In this document: in pieces, positions 1-7,903 of the stretch
Layout: each line of letters opens with the position of its first letter
How positions within the stretch are numbered: the first letter of the stretch is position 1
From: Halobacteriales archaeon SW_7_65_23
GTDB lineage: Archaea > Halobacteriota > Halobacteria > Halobacteriales > Haloarculaceae
Length of the DNA stretch: 40,256 bases
Direction: 5' to 3'
Assembly (NCBI GenBank): GCA_003022725.1
Contig: PXSQ01000009.1
Location: 1 to 40,256, forward strand
Position numbers and translations under genes: made by a program
The notes under the pieces: model-generated
What the model was told of the DNA's origin: nothing
Database searches by the model: none
What the model saw: the letters and a program-made list of their open reading frames with translations, nothing else

Positions 1-119
1 AGGAGACCGGCGAGGTTGTTCTCCTCGTTCGGGCGGTCGGTGACGCGCCCCACCGCGTTCCGGACCGCGGAGACGACACGCCCGATCGTGGAACTGATGG
101 AGTCGTCGAGCGTGCTCAC
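1..119 (-). CDS. 5' end of an unknown gene, cut by the window edge
   Basis: A GTG start at 119 opens a reading frame that runs off the left edge, giving about 39 residues beginning MSTLDDSISSTIGRVVSAVR. The segment is amphipathic with no recognisable motif. The start overlaps the stop of the neighbouring ABC-ATPase remnant as GTGA, the usual sign of translational coupling, so the two were probably in one operon. By that context it may be another component of the same sugar transporter, for example a permease with a cytoplasmic N-terminus, but the visible part does not show it. Confidence 0.45.
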   Translation of the reverse strand, partial: MSTLDDSISSTIGRVVSAVRNAVGRVTDRPNEENNLAGL

Positions 120-487
120 GACGATCCGCCCCCAACGCTGCCGACTCCCGACGACCGATCACCGGTTCCGTCGCTCGCGCCGGCCGTCCTGATCACGCCG
201 GGTGCGGTCTCCTCGGTCCGCGTCCGATTGAAAAGCGCTTCGCCGGTCTCGCCGTCGAAGGCGTGGACGTGATCGGCGGGGAGCGTTGCACGAACGGTAT
301 CGCCCTCCCTGACGAGCTGGCCGCCGCCGACGGTCGCGACGAGCTCGCCCATCCCGTGATCGAGGTGGAGGACGTTCTCGTTGCCCATCGGCTCGACGAC
401 CAGCGTCTCGAACTCGACGGTGCGACACCACCCCGAAAGCGATGATTCCGGGTTCCGGAACTGGACAGGGAGTTTGTTCCCCCGCAT
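116..487 (-). pseudogene. C-terminal (TOBE) stub of a MalK/UgpC-type sugar ABC transporter ATPase
   Basis: The 123-residue frame carries the typical tail of a carbohydrate ABC transporter ATPase. It has VVEPMGNEN at about residues 30-38, a GGGQLVREGDTV segment and HAFDGETGEALF, which is the TOBE domain that regulates MalK-like proteins. The whole nucleotide-binding domain (Walker A, signature, Walker B) is missing, where an intact protein would have about 360-380 residues. The first 25 residues do not look like family sequence, and the flank up to 611 matches nothing I recognise. This is most simply the 3' end of a gene whose front was lost in a rearrangement next to the MITE at 612-726. Whether the ATG at 487 is used is unknown. 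Confidence 0.7.
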
Positions 488-611
488 TTTCGTACAGAAT
501 CCACGAACAGGAGGCTTTTTTCGCTGGGGCGAGGATCTTCAAACGGTGGCAATGATGAGCAGTTACCCCCACCGAGCCCCTTCTGACGAGACTTCTTCCT
601 GAGCCACCACT
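488..611. other. unassigned stretch between ABC stub and MITE
   Basis: This stretch should hold the upstream part of the truncated ABC ATPase but does not encode family sequence in any frame. It may be the scar of the rearrangement or the remains of another mobile element. I see no promoter or RNA gene. Confidence 0.3.
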
Positions 612-726
612 TCATACGGTCGTGCGTAATTATTTTCAGCACTAGGGCCCAATATCGTTGGTTTCACGGGCTGAAACGCACAACACGCGATTCCATAGCG
701 GTACAAAGTCGCGCAGGACCGTATCA
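612..726. mobile_element. MITE family 1, copy a
   Basis: A 109-bp element (615-723) lies between TCA trinucleotides at 612-614 and 724-726, which look like a 3-bp target duplication. Its ends are inverted repeats: TACGGTCGTGCGT on the left and the near complement ending GGACCGTA on the right. The reverse complement of 9019-9133 is the same element with about ten mismatches and identical length. It has no coding capacity. The right-hand TCA supplies the TGA stop codon of the rhodanese gene on the minus strand. Confidence 0.85.
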
Positions 727-1089
727 GAACGGCGCGTCGGGTTGCTCGCCAGCCTCGTCCTCGCCCGCAGCGACATCGCTGTCGACGGGGCCGTCCCAGC
801 CCTCGATGCCGGGCGCCAGGCTCTCGACGCGGCCGTCGAACCCCTCGAAGGAGGTGATCAGCCGCGCGGCCTGGACGCTTGCCTTCCCGTGTGGGCAGAC
901 CGTCACGACGTGGTCGGCGTCGCTGACCCGGTCGACTTCCTGGGGAAGCCGGGAGAAGGGAACGTTCACACTCCCCGGGATGTGCTCGCGTTCGAACGCC
1001 CGCGGCTCCCTGATGTCGACGATCACCGGCTCGTCCTCGCTATCTTCGAGCGCCCCGGCGAGTTCCTCGCCCGAAATCTCACCGTCCAT
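724..1089 (-). CDS. rhodanese-like domain protein
   Basis: A single-domain rhodanese of 121 residues, close to the usual size. The active-site loop reads CPHGKAS with the sulfur-carrying cysteine at residue 65, fitting the CxxGxxS pattern. The conserved IVDIREPRAFEREHIPGSVNVP stretch at about 22-44 marks the N-terminal half of the fold, and the tail from about 103 is acidic. Such proteins move sulfane sulfur or act in thiol and persulfide handling in the cytoplasm; the donor and acceptor cannot be told here. The ATG at 1089 directly precedes the domain. The TGA stop coincides with the target-site trinucleotide of a MITE, so the protein may be complete or slightly altered at its end. Confidence 0.88.
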   Translation of the reverse strand: MDGEISGEELAGALEDSEDEPVIVDIREPRAFEREHIPGSVNVPFSRLPQEVDRVSDADHVVTVCPHGKASVQAARLITSFEGFDGRVESLAPGIEGWDGPVDSDVAAGEDEAGEQPDAPF

Positions 1090-1145
1090 ACTCCGTCGTT
1101 GGCCGGCGTCGAATATACCGCTGACGGACCGCAGGCGTCAGCGGC

Positions 1146-1259
1146 TCATACTATCGGACGTGAGTACGTGGAAATCCGCCCCGCTGAACCGCGCTGATAC
1201 GCGCGACTGCTTCGGTGTGAGTCGTGTGTGCTTCCACAGCGTCACGTCCGACAGTATCA
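1146..1259. mobile_element. MITE family 2, copy a (divergent)
   Basis: A 108-bp element (1149-1256) with inverted ends TACTATCGGACGTGA and TCACGTCCGACAGTA lies between TCA at 1146-1148 and TCA at 1257-1259. Ends and length match the copies at 13506-13619 and 32475-32588, but the interior has diverged strongly. The right-hand TCA is the TGA stop of the dockerin-like fragment on the minus strand. Confidence 0.8.
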
Positions 1260-1468
1260 GTAACACCACGTCAGCGTGGATCCACCGTCCTGATCCTCGG
1301 TCAAGTCCTGCAGGAGGACCTGCAGTTCGTAGGAGTCGATCACCAGCAGGACGCGGTCGAGCGAGAGGTCGCCGTTCTCGTAGTCGTCGATCGCATCCAG
1401 CGCGCCGTCGAGCGTGGCGATTCCGTCATCGTCGACGTAGCGATTGCATTCGGGCTCAGCTTCGACGG
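1257..1468 (-). pseudogene. dockerin-like gene fragment without a start
   Basis: Immediately after the NUDIX stop the minus strand keeps an open frame of about 70 codons with no in-frame start codon. It includes NRYVDDDGIATLDGALDAI followed by a DLSLDRVLLVIDSYE segment. The alternating Asp/Gly loop, the hydrophobic helix and the second helix with VLxVIDSY resemble the dockerin/EF-hand-like tail common on secreted haloarchaeal proteins. The main body of such a protein is absent, so this looks like a displaced 3' end. The frame stops at the TGA given by the adjoining MITE. Confidence 0.5.
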
Positions 1469-2017
1469 TCAGCGTTCCTGTTCCGTGGGCAGCAGTCCGT
1501 CGTGCTCGGCCAGCAACAGCCCCTCGATGGTCGCGTCGTTGGCTGGTTCCTCGCGGGCGCGCTTCAGCGCGTCCTCGACCCCCACCGTCGTGACCGACAG
1601 GAACTCGTTGGAGTCGTGCTCAACGCCGACGGGTTCCAACCCCTCCGCAAAGACGATGCCCCGGCGGTGCCGGAGCACGCCCGTGGCACACCAGAACTCC
1701 TCCAGCAGCGAGGCGCCGGCGGGATCGAAGCCCGTCTCCTCGCGCAGTTCGCGGGCGCCCGCGGTGGTGAACGACTCGCCGTCCTCGACGATACCCGCGG
1801 GAAGTTCCAGACAGTGCTCGCGGATGGCGGGGCGGTACTGCTCGACCATCAGCACCTCGTCGTCGGCGACAGCGACGATCACGACCGCCGGGGGGAGTTC
1901 CGCCCAGTAGTAGCGTTTGCGCGTGCCGTCGGGCTGTTCCATCAGATCGTAGCCGCCCTCGTACCAGCCGGTCTCGTACTCGGTGACGGACTTGATCAGC
2001 TCCCAACCCTCCGTCAT
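1469..2017 (-). CDS. NUDIX hydrolase (ADP-ribose pyrophosphatase-like)
   Basis: A 182-residue NUDIX protein. The complete Nudix box lies at residues 75-97: Gly75, Glu81, RE at 89-90, EE at 93-94, Gly96. It cleaves nucleoside diphosphates linked to another moiety using Mg2+. The layout, with a beta-rich N-terminus and YRPAIREHCLELPAG before the box, resembles ADP-ribose pyrophosphatases. The ATG at 2017 is chosen over a longer upstream start because it overlaps the stop of the DUF5809 gene as ATGA and the extension is arginine-rich shadow sequence. The two genes are therefore probably translationally coupled. The exact substrate is not visible. Confidence 0.9.
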   Translation of the reverse strand: MTEGWELIKSVTEYETGWYEGGYDLMEQPDGTRKRYYWAELPPAVVIVAVADDEVLMVEQYRPAIREHCLELPAGIVEDGESFTTAGARELREETGFDPAGASLLEEFWCATGVLRHRRGIVFAEGLEPVGVEHDSNEFLSVTTVGVEDALKRAREEPANDATIEGLLLAEHDGLLPTEQER

Positions 2018-2430
2018 TCGAGAGCCTCCCGGTAGATGCGGCCGAACGCCTGGCGCCGCAGCGTCCCGACGGCGGCCTCGCGCTGGTCCTGGAACGTTGC
2101 GGCGACGGCCCGGTCTGCGAACGCTGGGACGTGCCACACCACGTTGTCCACCTGTTCGTGGCCGACCTCAGTGACCTCGTAGTCGTGCTCGGCTTGCCAC
2201 GTCTCGAACTCCTCGCGCGTGCCGACGTGCACCTGGAGCAGCGAGGCGAACAATGATTCCTGGGCGGTCCGGATCACGTCGTCGGTGATGCGCTCGTCGA
2301 ACTCCGCGCTGTCGAACCCCATCTGCCGGGCGCTCTCTTTCACGACGGTCTCCGCCGCCGGCGTGAGCGAGGCGAAGCGCTCGCGTGCGCCCTCCCGGGT
2401 CTCCGGTGCGAACAGTCCCTCGGTCTCCAT
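2014..2430 (-). CDS. DUF5809 family protein
   Basis: A 138-residue acidic soluble protein starting METEGLFAPETREGARERF. It matches from memory the haloarchaeal DUF5809 family, which has a conserved start, AAETVVKESARQMGFD, a central LFASLLQVHVGTREEFETW and a final TLRRQAFGRIYRE. It is mostly helical, with no catalytic motif or membrane segment. The inner ATG at 2430 is preferred to 2460 because the preceding ten residues are not family-like. It overlaps the NUDIX gene by 4 bp. The function is unknown; linkage suggests a shared role with the NUDIX hydrolase. Confidence 0.8.
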   Translation of the reverse strand: METEGLFAPETREGARERFASLTPAAETVVKESARQMGFDSAEFDERITDDVIRTAQESLFASLLQVHVGTREEFETWQAEHDYEVTEVGHEQVDNVVWHVPAFADRAVAATFQDQREAAVGTLRRQAFGRIYREALE

Positions 2431-2550
2431 ACCCGGTCTCTCGGCCCCGACACCCAACACGGTTTCGGAGCCGGCTGGCGAACGGCGCCCAACACCGGGT
2501 TCCGACGCGTATGGGAAGCTTGACTACCCTCCCGTCCGTCGGCACAGCCA

Positions 2551-4158
2551 GTGAGCGACCAGCCCTCCCACGGCGATGACGATCCTCCGGAACCGGCCGA
2601 CGACTTCGGCGATGGAGGTGGTGACGACGATAACGGCGGCGACCCCCGCGAGTCGATCACCGAAGGGAGTCTGATCCGGCCGCTGTTCCACCTGGCCTGG
2701 CCGATCGTCATCATCCAGCTGCTGCAGGTGACGTACAACGTCGCCGACACCCTGTATCTGGGGCGGCTCTCGGCCGAGGCCGTCGGGGCCCTGAGCCTCG
2801 CGTTCCCCCTCGTGTTCCTGATGATTGCCGTCGCGGGCGGGTTTACTACGGCCGGTGCCATCCTTGTCGCCCAGTACACTGGCGCGGAGGGCGAGAAGTC
2901 CGCCGGGCTGGTCGTCGGCCAGACCGTCACGTTCGTCGGGTTCCTCTCGGTCGTGCTCGGCATCGCTGGGTACTTCTATACGCGGCCGGCGCTGGCGATC
3001 CTGCCAAGCGATCCGGACACCTCCGCCGAGGTGATCCCGCTTGCGGCCGACTACATGGAGCTCATCTTCCTCGGGATGCCGTTCCTGTTCGGGTTTTTCG
3101 TGTTCTCCGCGCTCATGCGAGGATACGGCGACACGCGGACGCCGATGTACGTGATGCTCGTCTCCGTTGTCGCGAACGTCCTGCTGGACCCGTTTTTCAT
3201 CTTCGGGTTCGACGGCAACCCGCTGTTCGACTGGACCGGCCTGATCGGGATGGAGGCGTCGCTGCTGTCGGCAACTGGCTTTACAGGATTCGGCATCGAG
3301 GGGGCGGCGTTGGCCACGATCATCGCGCGGGGCGGGGGCACGGCCATTGGGCTCTACCTGCTGTTTGCGACCGGCGTCGGGCCGGTAGTGCGGCTCTCGC
3401 ACCTCCGGCCCGATCTCCCGTTCATCGAGGACATCGTCCGGCTCGGGACGCCCAGCATGATCGAGCAGAGCACCAGCGCGCTGGCGATGGTCACGCTGAC
3501 GGCGATGGTCGTGACGTTCTCGCCACCAGTCGTCGCCGCCTACGGCCTCGGCAACCGCATCATCTCGCTGGTGTTCCTCCCTGCGATGGGACTCGGCAGA
3601 GCGATTGACACGATGGTCGGGCAGAACCTCGGGGCCGACCGCGCCGACAGGGCGGAACGGTCGGTGTGGCTCGCCGCCTCGACCGGTGCCGGCGTCATGT
3701 TGCTGGTCGCGGTGATTGCCGTGCTGTTCCAGGAGCCGATCGTCAGCGTGTTCCTCGGCGACGTGCCCAACGCGCCGGCGACGATCGAGAACGGGGTGAA
3801 CTACCTCCGGATCCGATCGATGGAGTTCGCGTTCATCGGCATCACGCAGGTCATGCTCGGCGCGTTCCGCGGCGCCGGCAACACGAAAATCGCGATGAGT
3901 ATCTCCATCGTCACACTCTGGGTGGGCCGCGTCGGCACGGTCGGGTTGCTTGTGTTCGGGCTGGGCTGGGGCGCGACGGGCGTCTGGATCGGGATGGCCG
4001 TCGGCAACATCGTCGGGGTGCTGATCAGCGTGCCGTGGTTCCTCCGTGGGACCTGGCGCGAGAAGTACATCGACGACGATGACGTCGAACGCGGCGAGGT
4101 CGAACCCGACGCAGAGGACCCCTCGTCCGTGACGCCAGAAGGGGCCAGCGAGGACTGA
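2551..4158 (+). CDS. MATE family efflux transporter
   Basis: A 535-residue integral membrane protein of the MATE (NorM/DinF) fold. After a 40-residue acidic cytoplasmic head, the sequence reads LIRPLFHLAWPIVIIQLLQ and TYNVADTLYLGRLS, the standard opening of helix 1 and the following loop. About twelve hydrophobic segments follow in two similar halves, the second starting near LGTPSMIEQS. The C-terminus is an acidic tail of about 35 residues. Members export drugs, metabolites or cations in exchange for Na+ or H+; the substrate here is unknown. The start is a GTG at 2551, about 120 bp from the divergently read DUF5809 gene. Confidence 0.93.
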   Translation: MSDQPSHGDDDPPEPADDFGDGGGDDDNGGDPRESITEGSLIRPLFHLAWPIVIIQLLQVTYNVADTLYLGRLSAEAVGALSLAFPLVFLMIAVAGGFTTAGAILVAQYTGAEGEKSAGLVVGQTVTFVGFLSVVLGIAGYFYTRPALAILPSDPDTSAEVIPLAADYMELIFLGMPFLFGFFVFSALMRGYGDTRTPMYVMLVSVVANVLLDPFFIFGFDGNPLFDWTGLIGMEASLLSATGFTGFGIEGAALATIIARGGGTAIGLYLLFATGVGPVVRLSHLRPDLPFIEDIVRLGTPSMIEQSTSALAMVTLTAMVVTFSPPVVAAYGLGNRIISLVFLPAMGLGRAIDTMVGQNLGADRADRAERSVWLAASTGAGVMLLVAVIAVLFQEPIVSVFLGDVPNAPATIENGVNYLRIRSMEFAFIGITQVMLGAFRGAGNTKIAMSISIVTLWVGRVGTVGLLVFGLGWGATGVWIGMAVGNIVGVLISVPWFLRGTWREKYIDDDDVERGEVEPDAEDPSSVTPEGASED

Positions 4159-4190
4159 CCGTTACACAACCCTGATTCGGTATCGGGAGC

Positions 4191-4303
4191 TCATACTGGC
4201 GGCTGTACGTACGTGAAAACTCGAATTGAAAATCCAGGCGGAACGGGTCTATCTCCGCAGTAGTGGAGACTGGTGAGTAAAAGAATTACAGCCACCAGTA
4301 TGA
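4191..4303. mobile_element. MITE family 3, full copy
   Basis: A 107-bp element (4194-4300) with ends TACTGGCGGCTGT and ACAGCCACCAGTA. It is flanked by TCA on the left and TGA on the right, so a target duplication is not exact. Its two ends recur as solo fragments at 20953-20995 (left half) and 27431-27473, 32623-32638 and 13732-13759 (right part). It lies between the convergent ends of the MATE and tgtA genes and fills most of that gap. Confidence 0.8.
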
Positions 4304-4385
4304 GCATCACCGGGGAAATCGGTCAAGTGTTCAGCACGACATCTACGACCCACTCGGCCGCTTCCGGCCGATAGCTCGGCTCTAG

Positions 4386-5855
4386 TCAGCGAGTACCGTC
4401 AGTCCTGCGGACCGTCACGTCCTCGGGCAGCGCCGACAGCGCCGTGGCCGGCCAGCCGTCGTGGAGCAGCGTCACCGACAGCTCCGGGTTCGCCTCGACC
4501 AGCGCCGCCACGCCGCGGGCGGCGGCTTCGTAGGCGGACGTATCGAGCCGCTCGGGTAGCTGCGCCGTGAGCGGGTAGACGTCCGAGAGCGCGGGCGGGA
4601 CCGGCCCGAACGGCGGCACGAGCCGCCAGTACCCGTCGAAGCTGCGCTCGACCTCGCCCCCGCCGACCAGCAGGTCCCCGGCGACGTCGAGCCGGGCCAG
4701 GCGCTCGTGGTGGCGCAGTACCTCCGGTCGGCGCGGGCTGTCCGCCGAGAGGTAAAAGAAGGCGTCTTTCGAGACGGGATCGGTGGCTTCGAGCTGCGCC
4801 GCGTGGTCGAGCAGCGCGCGGTAGCCGTCGAGCATTCGGGGGTGGCCCCGGGCCCGCGCCTCGACGAGTTCCAGCAGATTCCCGCGACGGATCGCGTCCC
4901 GGACCCGGCGCATCTCGCCGAAGGACACCGAGAGGTTGTGCTCGGCCAGCAGGCGGTGCCGGCGCGATTCCTCGGCCTCCCGGAGGTCGGCCGGGGTGTG
5001 GTCCTCGCAAACGGAACAGGCACAGGGGAGCTCGGTGAGATCCTCGAGGTGTTCGGTCCCGTGGACAGTCAGGCAGCGGTCGTCGCGGGCGTACAGCGCG
5101 TACGCAGCGGAGTCGAACAGGTCACAGCCCAGCGCGGCGGCGAGCGCGAACATCATGGGGTGGCCGGCGCCGAAGAGGTGCACGGGTGCGTCCTCGTCGA
5201 GTCCGCGCTTCGTCGCCGCCACGACCTCGACGAGCTCCGCGTAGCGGTACTCGTTCATCAGCGGGACGACGGCGCCAATGGGGTGGACGTCGAGATCCGT
5301 CTTCGCGGCTGCCCGCGCCGCTTCCTCACGCAAGTCAGGGTACGTCGAGCCCTGGATCGGCGCGCTGACGAGCATCTCGCCGGTGTCCATCGCCGCCGCG
5401 GTTTCGAGGCGCTCCTGGGTCGTTTCCTGCTCCTCGGCGGCTTGCCCGCGGGGAACGTCCGGCGGCGTCGGGATGTCGACCGGCGTGGCGATGTCCGTCC
5501 CGATCTCCTGCTGGAACTCGATGATCTCCCGGGTGGTCACGTCGATCTCGCCGTACTCGGCCAGCTGGAACGACCCCGAATCGGTCATGATCGCGCCGGG
5601 GAAGTCGAGTAACTCGTGGACTCCCTGCTCCAAGGCGGGTTCGCGGAGGTCGTCGCTGCCGTGGAGGATATAGCTGTTCGTGATGAGGATCTGCGCGCCG
5701 AACCGCTCGGCGAGGGCCGACGGCGGCACGCCCTGCACGTGGGGGTTGACCACCGGCAACAGCGCCGGCGTCTCGACGGTCAGGTCGGCGCGCGGGACGG
5801 TCAACTCGCCCACGCGCCCCGCTCCGTCGTAGGACCGCACCTCGAAGTGGCTCAT
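4386..5855 (-). CDS. tgtA: archaeosine tRNA-guanine transglycosylase
   Basis: This enzyme swaps guanine-15 in the D-loop of archaeal tRNAs for preQ0, the first tRNA-bound step of archaeosine synthesis. The 489 residues hold the TGT barrel. The nucleophile Asp92 sits in MTDSGSFQL and the second catalytic Asp248 in [14 protein letters not shown]. The structural zinc site is Cys278, Cys280, Cys283 and His306. No PUA domain follows; as is usual in haloarchaea, the RNA-binding part is expected on a separate partner (ArcS/TgtA2), which is not in this window. The ATG at 5855 gives the family start [19 protein letters not shown] weak TATA-like sequence lies about 30 nt upstream. Confidence 0.95.
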   Translation of the reverse strand: MSHFEVRSYDGAGRVGELTVPRADLTVETPALLPVVNPHVQGVPPSALAERFGAQILITNSYILHGSDDLREPALEQGVHELLDFPGAIMTDSGSFQLAEYGEIDVTTREIIEFQQEIGTDIATPVDIPTPPDVPRGQAAEEQETTQERLETAAAMDTGEMLVSAPIQGSTYPDLREEAARAAAKTDLDVHPIGAVVPLMNEYRYAELVEVVAATKRGLDEDAPVHLFGAGHPMMFALAAALGCDLFDSAAYALYARDDRCLTVHGTEHLEDLTELPCACSVCEDHTPADLREAEESRRHRLLAEHNLSVSFGEMRRVRDAIRRGNLLELVEARARGHPRMLDGYRALLDHAAQLEATDPVSKDAFFYLSADSPRRPEVLRHHERLARLDVAGDLLVGGGEVERSFDGYWRLVPPFGPVPPALSDVYPLTAQLPERLDTSAYEAAARGVAALVEANPELSVTLLHDGWPATALSALPEDVTVRRTDGTR

Positions 5856-6279
5856 TGCCCGCTCTAACCACTGGCTGGCGGGTAAGGATTGCGTTCTCCC
5901 GCGTCTGTCGACCTGCCGTCCGCGGGATCTGTTGTTCGCACGCTGGACGATCGACCAGCGGAGTGCTCTGTTGATTCATCTATCGTCCGACGTGACTTTG
6001 TTACATGGCACGGAACAGTATCGAGGGGTTCAGCGTGTTTATCACCAGATATGTCACGCTCAGTCTTCAGTGAATCACGGCGGACTGAAAGGGCGTTGAC
6101 GGCTTCGCCGTCAGCTCGGGAAGCTTCGCTTCCCGGTGAGGCGCGGTCGCGGAGCCCCGACGACGCAAGCACTGCAGCGACCGAAGGGAGCGAAGCGCGC
6201 AGCGAGTCGCGGCCCGCGAGCGCGCCGAGGGCTTTCTACGAGACAGCAGATAAACACCCTTCTCCGGCAAATAACCGAC
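5856..6279. other. intergenic region with GC-rich hairpin element
   Basis: This 424-bp gap has no convincing gene. The right half, about 6085-6240, is a structured element. It has two adjacent perfect hairpins, 6098-6112 (6-bp stem) and 6117-6135 (8-bp stem), both closed by TTC. A GAAAG at 6087-6091 could pair with CTTTC at 6232-6236 to enclose the whole. The left half, 5985-6050, has a weak resemblance to the end of MITE family 2. The short frames here are arginine/serine-rich and not gene-like. Confidence 0.5.
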
Positions 6280-6819
6280 CTACTCCTCGAACAGTTCGTA
6301 GTAGCAGATCCCAAACGCGGAGCGGCCGTCGGGGAACTCGTCGTCGCGGATGTCCGCGAGCAGGTCCTCGTAGTCAGCAGTGGCCACTTCGATGGACTCG
6401 TTGTAATCGAGCGACTGGTCGCCAGCCGGTGCACAGCCTTCGGCTACGAAGTAGTGAAACACCGAATCGGAGTAGCCATTTGCGGGTTCGACGGTCGTCA
6501 GGTGTTCGACCTCGGCGGCCTTGTGACCGGTTTCCTCTTTCAGTTCCCGGTGGACAGCCTCGGCAGGGTCCTCGCCGGGTTCGAGGTTGCCGGCAGGGAG
6601 TCCGCGGTTCACGCGCTCGACGGCCTGGCGCCACTCTTCGATGACGACCACTTCGTCGTCGGTGTTGAACGGGAGGATCACCACGCTCTCGGTCTCCGAG
6701 AGGTAGTCAAACTCCGTCTCGGTGCCGTCCGGGAGCCGCACCTGCTGGTTGACAACGTCGAATCCCTCACAGCTGTACGCGACCTGTTCTGAGCGGATCT
6801 CCCACTGGAGCTCTGTCAT
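6280..6819 (-). CDS. NUDIX hydrolase
   Basis: A 179-residue NUDIX protein with a full Nudix box at residues 77-99: Gly77, Glu83, RE at 91-92, EE at 95-96, Gly98. The VVVIEEWRQAVERVNRGLPAG run before the box is typical of the ADP-ribose/sugar-nucleotide pyrophosphatase group. It is not closely similar to the NUDIX protein at 1469-2017. The ATG at 6819 is preferred over 6846, which would add nine unrelated residues. It is the last gene of the minus-strand photobiology block, 46 bp after the carotene dioxygenase. A role there is unproven, though clean-up of isoprenoid or nucleotide diphosphates is conceivable. Confidence 0.88.
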   Translation of the reverse strand: MTELQWEIRSEQVAYSCEGFDVVNQQVRLPDGTETEFDYLSETESVVILPFNTDDEVVVIEEWRQAVERVNRGLPAGNLEPGEDPAEAVHRELKEETGHKAAEVEHLTTVEPANGYSDSVFHYFVAEGCAPAGDQSLDYNESIEVATADYEDLLADIRDDEFPDGRSAFGICYYELFEE

Positions 6820-6865
6820 GATCCGGACTCGGTCTGCTCGCTGCAAAAGGGTGTGGACATCACTA

Positions 6866-7903
6866 TCAGAGCACGCCCTGCGCCCGATCCAGCCAGGTGA
6901 CGATAGCGACGTGGGGCAGCGTCAGAACGGCGATCAACACGAGATACAGCGCGACCAGGTCGGCCGTCCCGCGCGGCGTCTCCGGGACCAGCAGGTACAG
7001 CCCGCCGAGCAGGGCCAGTGCCCCGGCGGTCATCGGGGCTGCGTCGCGGGCGAATCGCCAGACTGCCGGCGCGATGCGACCCCGTTCGAGCGCGCGGACG
7101 GACTGCTCGTCGAGGAACACCGCCCGGCTGATGTGCCGCAGCGAGTGCCAGACACAGAAGTAGACGCCGATCGCGAGGATCGGCGGCACAAGCAGGAAGA
7201 AGGCGGTGAGCAGCCCCACTTCGCCGGCGTCGAGCAGCCACGGCCCGCGGTCGGCAGCCCGCAGATACCCGAGACCGAGCGTCGCGAGCGCTCCCAGCCC
7301 GTACAGGCCGGCTACGAGCAGCCGGGCCTCGGTCCTGAACAGCGGCGCCAGCGCGTCGGCGGCGGCGGGATTGAACAGCCCGACGAGGCTGGCGGCCACG
7401 AACTCGTACTCGCCGGGGAACGCCACGAGCGGGAGCAACATTGGCGCGGCCCCGCGGACGAGTACTGTCAGGGCCCGCTGACCGGCCGCCCGCAGGTACC
7501 CGGTGTCCGCGAACTTGAACATGGGGTACAGCTCACCCTGGCCCCAGTGAAACCAGGTCAGCAGGATGAAGAAGGCGAACGCGGCGACCGGCCACAGGAA
7601 CCAGACGACGCCGTAGGCAGCCCCCAGGACGAGGTAGACGCCGCCGACGACGCCCAGCCAGCGAGCCGACAGTCGCTCGCCGAGCTGGCGGGGCGCAACG
7701 AGGTGGTCGACCGCCCCGTGGGGCAACCCCAGCAGGAGGACGCTCACGAGCAGCGGCGCGAACTGGTAGCGCTGCGGGATGGGGCCGGCGGCCAGCGAGA
7801 CGGCCGTTACGCCCGCGAGCACGACCCAGCCGGTCCCGAGGACGTACGAAGATGCCAGGCCACGCGCTCGCCGGTCAGTGCCCGCGAGGACTGTTGATCT
7901 CAT
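6866..7903 (-). CDS. blh: Brp/Blh family beta-carotene 15,15'-dioxygenase
   Basis: A 345-residue polytopic membrane enzyme that cuts beta-carotene in the middle to give two retinals, the chromophore of rhodopsins. Conserved iron-binding histidine regions are visible: LPHGAVDHL (His62, His67), TWFHWGQGE (His119) and VWHSLRHIS (His253, His257), with a further His331 near the end. About eight to ten hydrophobic helices are present. Its ATG overlaps the stop of the lycopene cyclase gene as ATGA, so substrate synthesis and cleavage are coupled. It lies 4-5 kb from halorhodopsin on the same strand. Either brp or blh could be its name; the two paralogues are not separable by eye. Confidence 0.92.
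   Translation of the reverse strand: MRSTVLAGTDRRARGLASSYVLGTGWVVLAGVTAVSLAAGPIPQRYQFAPLLVSVLLLGLPHGAVDHLVAPRQLGERLSARWLGVVGGVYLVLGAAYGVVWFLWPVAAFAFFILLTWFHWGQGELYPMFKFADTGYLRAAGQRALTVLVRGAAPMLLPLVAFPGEYEFVAASLVGLFNPAAADALAPLFRTEARLLVAGLYGLGALATLGLGYLRAADRGPWLLDAGEVGLLTAFFLLVPPILAIGVYFCVWHSLRHISRAVFLDEQSVRALERGRIAPAVWRFARDAAPMTAGALALLGGLYLLVPETPRGTADLVALYLVLIAVLTLPHVAIVTWLDRAQGVL

Noticed and set aside
806-2035. 409-codon plus-strand frame
   Set aside because: Arg/Ser/Pro-rich shadow of the rhodanese and NUDIX genes, crossing a MITE and with no family signal.
5985-6050. possible degenerate MITE family 2 end (TATCGTCCGACGTGACT)
   Set aside because: Resembles the TIR but with GTCCGAC instead of GTCGGAC, and no matching second end was found.
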